Assembly: GCA_017614375.1 (NCBI GenBank) | Contig: JAGABZ010000016.1 | Location: forward strand, 59,643 to 123,642 | Length of the DNA: 64,000 nucleotides | Reading direction: 5' to 3' | Source: Spirochaetales bacterium | Lineage (GTDB): Bacteria; Spirochaetota; Spirochaetia; Sphaerochaetales; Sphaerochaetaceae | Shown: positions 43,072 to 50,283 of the stretch, piece by piece | Position numbering within the stretch: position 1 is the first letter of the stretch | Layout: each line of letters opens with the position of its first letter | The notes under the pieces: generated by a model | Told to the model about the DNA's origin: nothing | Databases searched by the model: none | Seen by the model: the letters and a program-made list of their open reading frames with translations, nothing else | Made by a program: the position numbers and the translations under genes

Positions 43072-43294
43072 TTTTGATGAAGTCTGCCTGTCCCCGCCGG
43101 GCCTGCAGTATCCGTAAAACCGCCCCATCTCTGCTTTTTCGGACACTCCTGTATCCGAAATCCGTCAGACAAGCGGTTTATTCGGATACTCCGGTATCCG
43201 AAATGATCTGTCTCAAGCCGGTTTTCGGATACCCGGTTCATCCTCGTGAGCCCCTGCCTGCGCAGTACGGACAGATTTCTTCAGATTACCCCGG
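43072..43294 (-). repeat. Dispersed ~225-bp repeat R2, right copy (inverted)
   Basis: Reverse complement of 33744-33967. Here one hairpin unit is perfect (TTCGGATAC / GTATCCGAA), with a change on both sides of the stem relative to the left copy, i.e. a compensating substitution that keeps pairing. The remaining intergenic bases, 42996-43071 and 43295-43339, show nothing further. Confidence 0.9.
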
Positions 43295-43339
43295 GGATGG
43301 AACCTTCAAAGAGCTGCATCCACCTTGCCCCGGAGCCGG

Positions 43340-43368
43340 TTGAGATACGGGTGGGTAAGTGGTATAAC
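43340..43368 (+). promoter_or_regulatory. Promoter of the HSL-type hydrolase
   Basis: TTGAGA (43340-43345), 17-base spacer, TATAAC (43363-43368), ten bases to the ATG at 43379; leader of only a few bases and no Shine-Dalgarno sequence. Confidence 0.55.
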
Positions 43369-43378
43369 GGAACGAGCC

Positions 43379-44188
43379 ATGAAAAGCCGAACCATCCTGA
43401 TTCCTTCGCCCGGCGGGCAGATGAAAATAGTGATTCTTTCACCGCGCAGAGCCAAAGGGCCGGTTCCCGGCATCCTGTGGATCCACGGCGGCGGTTATAC
43501 CATAGGGATGCCGGCGATGGTCCATGTCTCGCTGGGCAGGATGCTGGCCAGGCACTTCGGGGCGGTGGTCCTGTCCCCCGGCTACAGACTGGCCGGTCAG
43601 GCGCCCTATCCGGCGGCGCTGGAGGACTGCTACTGCGCCCTTGAGTACATGTATGACCATGCAGACGAGCTGGGCATCCGCCGGGACCTGATTGTCGTCG
43701 GAGGCGAAAGCGCCGGCGGCGGGCTGGCCGCCGCAGTGTGCATCTATGCCCGGGACAGGGGAGGGCGCATTCCGATTGCCCTGCAGCTGCCGGTTTACCC
43801 GATGCTGGACTGCGAGGATACCCCGTCATCGGCGGACAACCATGCCTTGACCTGGAATACCAGAAGGAACCACCGCGGCTGGAAGAAGTACCTCGGAGTG
43901 CTCTACGGAGGGGACCACGTGCCCAAATACGCCTCGCCCTCGATGGAGACGGACTACAGCGGACTGCCGCCGGCCTATACCTTCGTAAGCGACGGGGAAC
44001 CTTTCCGGGACGAGACGCTGGACTACGTCAGGCAGCTTCAGGAGGCGGGGGTAAAGGCCAGCGCGGACGTCTATCACAGCAGCATCCACGGCTTTGACAT
44101 GTTCCTCTTTTGGACGCCCAAGGCCAGGCAGGCCCGCAGAAAACTCCGCGAGGCCTACAGGCAGGTAATCAAAACGGAAGAAAACTAG
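43379..44188 (+). CDS. Alpha/beta hydrolase, HSL family carboxylesterase
   Basis: 269 residues from ATG 43379. The HSL oxyanion motif HGGGYTIG is present, with nucleophile Ser in GGESAGGGLAA; the acid is likely the Asp of SDGEPFRDE and the histidine is in SIHGFDMF. No signal peptide, so cytoplasmic. These enzymes cleave short-chain esters; the natural substrate is unknown. Its stop is one base from the stop of the convergent MacB-like gene, leaving no terminator between them. Confidence 0.88.
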   Translation: MKSRTILIPSPGGQMKIVILSPRRAKGPVPGILWIHGGGYTIGMPAMVHVSLGRMLARHFGAVVLSPGYRLAGQAPYPAALEDCYCALEYMYDHADELGIRRDLIVVGGESAGGGLAAAVCIYARDRGGRIPIALQLPVYPMLDCEDTPSSADNHALTWNTRRNHRGWKKYLGVLYGGDHVPKYASPSMETDYSGLPPAYTFVSDGEPFRDETLDYVRQLQEAGVKASADVYHSSIHGFDMFLFWTPKARQARRKLREAYRQVIKTEEN

Positions 44189-44189
44189 T

Positions 44190-46946
44190 CTACTCTGAGC
44201 GCAGAGCTTCCACCGGGTCCTTGCGCGAAGCCTTCTTTGCCGGCACCAGTCCGCCGATGACCGTAATCGCAACCGAGACACAGATCAGAATCAGGGCACC
44301 GCGCAGGGGAAGGACGGCGTTTACCGTCGAACCCTTGGTCAGGACGTGGAGCACCGCGTTGATCAGCAGGTTGAGCAGGGCGGAGACGGCGATGCCCAGG
44401 ATGCCCGAACAGAGGCCGATGATTACGGTTTCAGCGGTGAAGACCTGGGTGATGTTGGCCTTTGAGGCTCCCAGCGAGCGCAGGATTCCGATTTCCTTGG
44501 TCCGTTCGAGCACCGAGATGTGGGTGATGATTCCGATCATTATCGATGAGACGACCAGTGACACTGCCACGAAGGCAATCAGGACGTAGGAAATAACGTT
44601 TACGATTGAAGTCAGTGAGCTGGTAAGCAGCGCCACATAGTCGGTGTAGGTAATCTGCGTCTTTCCGTCGGAGTTGAGGTTGTACTGTCTGATGCACTCG
44701 GAGATTCCTTCCTTGGCCTCGAAACTGTCGGCGTAGATGCTGATCGACACCGGGCTGTCATAGCTGACCTTTCCCAGGAGTTTCATGTTCTCATCGTAGC
44801 TGGAGGCGGAAATCAGACTGTCGTAGACCGAGACCAGAGTTGCCTGATCCGGGTCGCTGTCCAGCCAGCGGTCGAGCATGGAGGCGTACATGCTCTCCGC
44901 GTCGGAGCGGCTGGTGTTTCCTGAAGTGCCGAAGCCACCTGTAGAGCCGAACCCACCTGAAGCACCGGCGCCTGACGGGACTGCGGCGGAGAATGACCCG
45001 GAGACTGTGCCCATGATCGACGCGAAGACCGAGGCCTTTTCCGAAACCCCCAGTCTGCTCAGATAGGCCCTGGCGTCGGCTGCCTTCTGGCTGTCGTCGG
45101 CCGGGCTGAAACGCAATCCGGTGAAGATGTTGGTTTCAGGTGCGGCTTCCTGGGCCAGAACCGACGCAGAGGTCTCGGTGTGGGTGATGATCCAGTCGGT
45201 CAGGGCGGCGGTATAGGCCAGGGCGGTGTTGATGTCGGCGTTGGCCGCGTCTTCTTCGGGGCGGATGATTCCGGTTATCTTCAGTCTGACGGAATTGCCC
45301 ATAAGGATATCCGGGTCTTCGGTCAGGCCCCAAAGTCCGTCCTCACCCCGGACGTAGGTATCGCAGGCGGGCACCAGATAGAACTCCCGTCCGAGCAGGT
45401 CATCGTATGTCCAGATCAGGTCATCCGGCTCGTCGCCGATCCGGATGGCATCCTGTGCCGCCTCGAACTGGGATGAGCTGATGATTCCCAGCTGAAGCAG
45501 AACCTTGGCGGGGATTGAGTTGGACTTGTCCAGAACCAGGACGAGTTCATCGTATTGTGTCGGCCAGGAGCCGGCGAGAAGTTCGTAGCTGTCGGTGACG
45601 ACCCTGCTGATTGCCTCGTTTCCCGAGCCCTGCATCATGGCGCTGAAGTTGGAAGCCCCCCGCTGGGCGGAGGACGAGGTTCCCATCATTGAGGAGAACA
45701 GCTGCATCCCGCCTCTGTTTGTCCGGTCGGAATCGGTGTCCTTGAGCAGACCGTCCGGGTCGCGGGCATAGACGCTGAACGAGACGTCGTAGTCGTAGAT
45801 GATTCCGTTGGTGCCGACGTACTGCCTGATCGGGCTGTCCGGGTCATCCAGATAGCGTTTGAACGCCGCCAGGTCGTTGAGGACAACGCTTGAGGAAAGG
45901 GTTTCACTTTCCTTGAGAGAGGTGTAGTCGGCCCGGACGAGGCCCTCTGTCCGGTTGTCCTGCTGGTTAAGCAGGGCCAGTCTGGCCTGTCTGACATCCA
46001 TCACTCCCGACAGGTCCAGGGCCTGGGTCGAAATCGTGACAGGGTAGGATGACATCGTCTGCTTCTGGACATCGGCTATGTAGTTGTTCACTCCGGTCGA
46101 CAGCGACAGAATCAGGGCGATGCCGATGATTCCGATCGATCCGGCCAGGGCGGTGAGAATCGTCCGGCCTTTCTTGGTCAGGAGGTTTCTGGCGCTCAGG
46201 GACAGGGAAGTCAGAAACGACATCCCTGTGCGGGCCTCGCGGCCTCTGCCAGCATCGGTCTTTTCAGGGGTGAAAGGCGCGCTGTCCTCGACGATTCTGC
46301 CGTCGCGCAGGCGGATGATGCGGGTGGAGTATCTGTCGGCAAGCTCGGCGTTGTGGGTGACCATCACCACCAGGCGGTCGGCGGCCACCTGCCTGAGAAG
46401 TTCCATGACCTGGACACTGGTCTCGCTGTCCAGGGCTCCGGTCGGTTCGTCTGCCAGCAGGATGTCGGGGTTGTTCACCAGGGCCCGGGCGATTGCCACC
46501 CTCTGGGCCTGTCCTCCGGAGAGCTGGCTCGGCCTCTTGTGCTCCTGGCCCTTCAGACCGACGTCCTCCAGGGCCTTTCTGGCCCGCTTTTTCCGCTCGG
46601 AACCCGAGAGTCCGGCTATCGTCAGGGCCAGCTCGACGTTTGACAGGATGCTCTGGTGGCCGATGAGGTTGTAGCTCTGGAAGACAAATCCTATCCTGTG
46701 GCAGCGGTAGGCGTCCCAGTCCCGGTCGGTGTATCCACGGGTGGAGCGTCCGTTGATGACCAGTTCCCCGCCGTCGGCCCGGTCCAGCCCGCCTATGATG
46801 TTGAGCAGGGTGGTCTTTCCGCTGCCGCTGGGCCCGAGGACGGAGACGAACTCACAGTCGCGGAGGTTTACCGAAACTCCGTCCAGAGCGGTCTGGACGA
46901 GGTCTCCGGTCTTGTATTTCCTGAAAATGTTTCTGAGTTCAAGCAT
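44190..46946 (-). CDS. MacB-like ABC transporter, ATPase fused to FtsX-type permease
   Basis: 918 residues. The N-terminal 225 residues are a LolD/MacB-class ATPase: Walker A GPSGSGKTTLL (38-48), signature LSGGQAQRVAIARAL, Walker B ILLADEPTGALDSETS. Then a first membrane helix (LAGSIGIIGIALILSLSTGV), a long extracytoplasmic region of about 480 residues, and three C-terminal helices of the FtsX domain (VSLVVSSIMIGIITHISVLERTKEIGILRSLGAS). MacB homodimers drive mechanical export of proteins or toxins without moving substrate through the membrane. No MacA-like adaptor or outer-membrane channel is beside it. The start at 46946 matches a leaderless promoter; Gly/Ser-rich stretch near the middle is low complexity. 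Confidence 0.9.
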   Translation of the reverse strand: MLELRNIFRKYKTGDLVQTALDGVSVNLRDCEFVSVLGPSGSGKTTLLNIIGGLDRADGGELVINGRSTRGYTDRDWDAYRCHRIGFVFQSYNLIGHQSILSNVELALTIAGLSGSERKKRARKALEDVGLKGQEHKRPSQLSGGQAQRVAIARALVNNPDILLADEPTGALDSETSVQVMELLRQVAADRLVVMVTHNAELADRYSTRIIRLRDGRIVEDSAPFTPEKTDAGRGREARTGMSFLTSLSLSARNLLTKKGRTILTALAGSIGIIGIALILSLSTGVNNYIADVQKQTMSSYPVTISTQALDLSGVMDVRQARLALLNQQDNRTEGLVRADYTSLKESETLSSSVVLNDLAAFKRYLDDPDSPIRQYVGTNGIIYDYDVSFSVYARDPDGLLKDTDSDRTNRGGMQLFSSMMGTSSSAQRGASNFSAMMQGSGNEAISRVVTDSYELLAGSWPTQYDELVLVLDKSNSIPAKVLLQLGIISSSQFEAAQDAIRIGDEPDDLIWTYDDLLGREFYLVPACDTYVRGEDGLWGLTEDPDILMGNSVRLKITGIIRPEEDAANADINTALAYTAALTDWIITHTETSASVLAQEAAPETNIFTGLRFSPADDSQKAADARAYLSRLGVSEKASVFASIMGTVSGSFSAAVPSGAGASGGFGSTGGFGTSGNTSRSDAESMYASMLDRWLDSDPDQATLVSVYDSLISASSYDENMKLLGKVSYDSPVSISIYADSFEAKEGISECIRQYNLNSDGKTQITYTDYVALLTSSLTSIVNVISYVLIAFVAVSLVVSSIMIGIITHISVLERTKEIGILRSLGASKANITQVFTAETVIIGLCSGILGIAVSALLNLLINAVLHVLTKGSTVNAVLPLRGALILICVSVAITVIGGLVPAKKASRKDPVEALRSE

Positions 46947-46952
46947 GCCGTA

Positions 46953-46981
46953 AAGGTACGTTTTACCCATAATATCGTCAA
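46953..46981 (-). promoter_or_regulatory. Leaderless promoter of the MacB-like gene
   Basis: On the minus strand TTGACG (46981-46976), 17-base spacer, TACCTT (46958-46953), six bases to the ATG. Confidence 0.5.
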
Positions 46982-47003
46982 GCCGCGGCGAATGTGCTAA
47001 CAT
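46975..47003 (+). promoter_or_regulatory. Leaderless promoter of the GNAT-methyltransferase gene
   Basis: TCGTCA (46975-46980), 17-base spacer with TGC extension, TAACAT (46998-47003), six bases to the ATG at 47010. The -35 box overlaps that of the divergent MacB-like promoter. Confidence 0.5.
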
Positions 47004-47009
47004 CTTCCC

Positions 47010-48299
47010 ATGAGACACGAAACCATCGAGACCGACCGCCTGATTCTCAGGCCGATAACCATGGCCGACGCCCCGGACATGTTCGCCAACTGGGCAAGCG
47101 ACCCGGAGGTCACCAGATTCCTTTCATGGAGCCCCTACACCGACGTCGCCGCCGTTGAAAAGAGGATAGCAATCTGGCTGCAGGAAGACCGTGCCCCGGG
47201 AGCGTACCGCTACGTAATCACCGAGAGAGGCGTCGGAAAGGCAATCGGGATGATCAGCACGGTCGGACTTCATCACGGCAACCCGGTCATCGGTTACTGT
47301 CTCGGCCGTCCGTGGTGGGGCAGGGGCTATATGACAGAGGCGTGCAAGGCCTTGATGAACACCCTCCTGGATGACGGTTTCACCACCCTGGTAATCGAGG
47401 CTGCCCAGGCAAACAGAGGTTCGAACCGGGTAATCCAGAAGTGCGGTTTCGAACTGGTCGGAACGTGGCTGGCGCCGATCTGCGCCTCAAAACCGGAACC
47501 GATAGAGAAGAACTCCTACCGGTATTTCAGCACCCCCCGCAGAAGCGGAACCTACACCGACGAGAACGCCTCCACCATTGACCGCTGGATTGAGGAGGGC
47601 TGGGAGTGGGGTATCCCCGTCGACAGAAAGGCCGTCCGGCTGGCCCGCCGCGGTCAGTGGAGCGTGAATCTGACCCCGACCCGGAAAGTCCCCAGATGGT
47701 GGTTCGGGGACATAAAAGGGAAGAGGGTGCTCGGTCTGGCATCGGGAGGAGGGCAGCAGATACCCCTGTTTGCCGCCGCCGGTGCCGAATGCTGGGTGCT
47801 GGACTATTCGCAGAAGCAGATTGATTCCGAAAAGCTCGTCGCCGCCCGTGAAAAGCTCGATGTCCGGGCCATCAGGGCGGACATGACTCAGACCCTGCCG
47901 TTCTCCGACGGTTTTTTCGACATCGTCTTCCACCCCGTCTCAAACTGCTACATAAAGGACGTTCAGCACGTCTGGGACGAGTGCGCCCGGGTCCTCAAAC
48001 CCGGCGGGAGGCTTTTAAGCGGTCTGGACAACGGAATCAACTACCTCTTTGACGGGGACGACGAATCGGCGGTGACCGGATACCTGCCTTTCGACCCGCT
48101 TCAGAATCCCCGGCAGATGAAATCGCTGGCCGACTCGGACAGCGGAGTGCAGTTCTCCCACACGATTGAGGAGCAGATCGGCGGGCAGCTGAGGGCCGGT
48201 TTCAGGTTGGAGGATATCTATCAGGACACCAACGGCGAAGGCCTGCTTCATGAACACGGGGCTCCGTGCTTCTTCGCCACCCTGGCCGTGCGGTTCTGA
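47010..48299 (+). CDS. GNAT acetyltransferase fused to SAM-dependent methyltransferase
   Basis: 429 residues. The first 175 are a RimJ/RimL-type GNAT domain: ETDRLILRPIT at the start, acetyl-CoA motif GRGYMTEA (104-111) and 'NRGSNRVIQKCGFELVG'. Residues 185-429 are a class I methyltransferase: STIDRWIEEGWEWGIP, SAM motif I LGLASGGGQQ (241-250), then LDYSQKQID, a DMTQTLPFSDGFFDIVFHPV motif, and LKPGGRLLSG. Each half resembles free-standing proteins common in Firmicutes, so the fusion looks recent or specialised. Possible roles are modification of a ribosomal protein or of a small molecule. The substrate is unknown. Leaderless promoter; no operon partner. Confidence 0.88.
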   Translation: MRHETIETDRLILRPITMADAPDMFANWASDPEVTRFLSWSPYTDVAAVEKRIAIWLQEDRAPGAYRYVITERGVGKAIGMISTVGLHHGNPVIGYCLGRPWWGRGYMTEACKALMNTLLDDGFTTLVIEAAQANRGSNRVIQKCGFELVGTWLAPICASKPEPIEKNSYRYFSTPRRSGTYTDENASTIDRWIEEGWEWGIPVDRKAVRLARRGQWSVNLTPTRKVPRWWFGDIKGKRVLGLASGGGQQIPLFAAAGAECWVLDYSQKQIDSEKLVAAREKLDVRAIRADMTQTLPFSDGFFDIVFHPVSNCYIKDVQHVWDECARVLKPGGRLLSGLDNGINYLFDGDDESAVTGYLPFDPLQNPRQMKSLADSDSGVQFSHTIEEQIGGQLRAGFRLEDIYQDTNGEGLLHEHGAPCFFATLAVRF

Positions 48300-48344
48300 T
48301 ATACGTAAACTGTTGCCGTTTGTTGCATTTTCGCAGGATTTTTC

Positions 48345-48374
48345 TTGCCAACTCACCGTTGCGGACTTTAAAAT
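48345..48374 (+). promoter_or_regulatory. Promoter of the dicarboxylate/amino-acid symporter gene
   Basis: TTGCCA (48345-48350), 18-base spacer, TAAAAT (48369-48374). The 60-base leader has a CCCGGT/ACCGGG stem before an AAGGAGG ribosome binding site. Confidence 0.55.
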
Positions 48375-48437
48375 ATGAAACTGTCATAGCCCGGTTTTCC
48401 ACCCTATTTCGACCGGGTACCTGAAAAGGAGGAAAAA

Positions 48438-49745
48438 ATGGAAGGAACTAAGAAAGGTCTCTTCAAGGCCTATCTTGACTTCAACGTACTGTACAAGATC
48501 CTCATCGGTCTTGTGATCGGCGCCATCGCCGGTATCATTCTGGCGGCATCCGGAGTTACAGCCCTTCCGGCATGGATCAGCATGTTCGGAACGATCTTCA
48601 CCCGCCTGCTGAAGATGATCATCATCCCGATCATCGTCGGCTCCCTGGTTGTCGGCGCCTCTTCCGTCTCCCCGGCCAACGTCGGAAAAGTCGGAATCAG
48701 AGTCGTCCTGATCTACCTGGCCACCTCGGCAATCGGAGTCATCATCGGACTGCTGCTGGCAAACATCTTCCAGCCGCACGCCGAGCTGGCCGATGCTGTT
48801 GCAAAGGCTGCCGCTGCCGCAGGAAAGGACGGAAGCACCAACGTCTGGAAGGTCATCTACGAAATCGTGCCGACCAGCGTCCTGTCTTCCCTGGTCAACG
48901 AGACCGTCCTGCAGGTGATCTTCTTCACCCTGCTGTTCGGACTCTGCCTGTCCTTCCTCAAGATTTCAAAGGATGAGAGAATCGCAAAGGCCGCCCAGAC
49001 CACCTATGAGGTCTTTGACTGCCTGACCGAAATCATGATGAAGATCGTCCGCGGAATCATGCAGTACGCGCCTATAGGAGTCGCCGTCCTGATTGCTGAG
49101 GTCTTCGCCAAGAACGGAGCTCAGATCGCCGGCGCTCTGGTCACCGTGACCGTCGCCTGTTTCATCGGCTACGCCATCCACATCGTTCTGGTCTACGGCG
49201 GACTGCTGAAGATCTTCGGAATCAAGATCAAGCCGTTCTTCAAGGAAGCCCGCACCCCGTTCGTCACCGCGTTCGTAACCCGTTCCTCCAACGGAACGCT
49301 GCCGACCACCATGGCAGCGGCCGAGAACCTCGGTGTCGACAAGGAAGTCTATGCATTCTCCCTCCCGCTCGGAGCCACCATCAACATGGACGGTACCGCA
49401 ATCTACCAGGGCGTCTGCACCTTCTTCCTCGTAATGACCGTCTACGGCAGAGGCCTGTACTTCGGTGAAATGGCTATGATCACTCTGCTGGCTACCCTGG
49501 CCTCGATCGGAACCGCCGGTGTTCCGGGAGCCGGTGCCATCATGCTGGCCATGGTCATGCAGGGAATCGGAATGCCGATCGAGCCGGCCACCAACATCGC
49601 CGGTGCCTATGCGCTGATTCTCGGTATCGACGCCATCCTCGACATGGGAAGAACCGCCCTCAACGTCACGGGCGACCTGACCTGCACCACCTGTATCGCA
49701 AAGAAGCTCGGCTTCCTCAGAGAGGATTCCGTGCTCCTGAAGTAA
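48438..49745 (+). CDS. Dicarboxylate/amino acid:cation symporter (DAACS family)
   Basis: 435 residues, GltP/DctA type with eight membrane helices and two re-entrant loops. The HP1 serine-rich motif is seen as RSSNGTLPTTM, TM7 as GATINMDGTAIYQGV (the NMDGT sodium/substrate site), and HP2 as GTAGVPGAGAIMLAMV. It takes up glutamate/aspartate or C4-dicarboxylates with sodium or protons. An ideal AAGGAGG site precedes the ATG. Codon bias is strong, implying high expression. Whether the substrate is amino acid or dicarboxylate is not decided by these motifs alone. Stand-alone gene with promoter and terminator. Confidence 0.95.
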   Translation: MEGTKKGLFKAYLDFNVLYKILIGLVIGAIAGIILAASGVTALPAWISMFGTIFTRLLKMIIIPIIVGSLVVGASSVSPANVGKVGIRVVLIYLATSAIGVIIGLLLANIFQPHAELADAVAKAAAAAGKDGSTNVWKVIYEIVPTSVLSSLVNETVLQVIFFTLLFGLCLSFLKISKDERIAKAAQTTYEVFDCLTEIMMKIVRGIMQYAPIGVAVLIAEVFAKNGAQIAGALVTVTVACFIGYAIHIVLVYGGLLKIFGIKIKPFFKEARTPFVTAFVTRSSNGTLPTTMAAAENLGVDKEVYAFSLPLGATINMDGTAIYQGVCTFFLVMTVYGRGLYFGEMAMITLLATLASIGTAGVPGAGAIMLAMVMQGIGMPIEPATNIAGAYALILGIDAILDMGRTALNVTGDLTCTTCIAKKLGFLREDSVLLK

Positions 49746-49768
49746 CAGTCGGCAGGACTGGACAATAC

Positions 49769-49802
49769 GGGCTTCCGGGGGTGACTCCGGAGGCTCGTTT
49801 TT
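49769..49802 (+). terminator. Terminator of the symporter gene
   Basis: 10-bp stem GGGCTTCCGG / CCGGAGGCTC with two G-T wobbles, 8-base loop, then GTTTTT. Confidence 0.8.
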
Positions 49803-49811
49803 GAATGAACC

Positions 49812-50204
49812 ATGGATAAAAACGATCTGAACGAGAGGCTCAGGGCTCTGGGCCTGTACAGTGAATACTACCACCGCCTGGAACTCAAGCCGCTGGCCAA
49901 CATGCTCCAGGTAGACGAAAAGCTCCTGTGCATCCTCACCGGAGTGAACGAAGGCCGCCGCCGGATGCTGGCCGTGACGGACTACCGTCTGATCATCATA
50001 GGGGCAGGTGCGGTGACCAGCGGCGAGGTGACCACGATCAAACGCTCGGCCGTCACTGCCTGGAAGTTCGACAGGCGGTTTCTGCTCTCCAGCGTGACGG
50101 TAACCGCCGCCGGAAAGGACTATGAGTTCCGTCAGACCCAGGCCGCCCGCAAGGAACTTTTCGAAAAGGCCATGGGCAGTGCCCCGAGGGTCTTCGGGGA
50201 CTGA
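49812..50204 (+). CDS. Small PH-domain-like protein (YokE-type), function unknown
   Basis: 130 residues. After a helical N-terminus, the sequence from about residue 35 has the strand pattern of bacterial PH domains: KLLCILTGVNEGRRRMLAVTDYRLIII, where 'g....lavTd.RLi' is typical of YokE/bPH_2 proteins, and ends in a helix (ARKELFEKAMG). No signal peptide or membrane helix. Role unknown; such domains often bind lipids or proteins at the membrane. No good ribosome binding site is seen close to the ATG; GGAGG lies about 20 bases upstream, in the terminator stem. Confidence 0.65.
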   Translation: MDKNDLNERLRALGLYSEYYHRLELKPLANMLQVDEKLLCILTGVNEGRRRMLAVTDYRLIIIGAGAVTSGEVTTIKRSAVTAWKFDRRFLLSSVTVTAAGKDYEFRQTQAARKELFEKAMGSAPRVFGD

Positions 50205-50238
50205 GGAACAATCCTCGAAAAAACACAGACTGACACCG

Positions 50239-50270
50239 CGGGGTTGTTGCAATGCAACCCCGTGTTCTTA
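50239..50270 (+). terminator. Likely terminator before the ABC exporter genes
   Basis: 8-bp stem CGGGGTTG / CAACCCCG with further pairing in the loop (TTGCAA) and a short T-rich tail. The exporter's -10-like TATATC lies at its right edge. Confidence 0.5.
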
Positions 50271-50283
50271 TATCTTCGGATTT

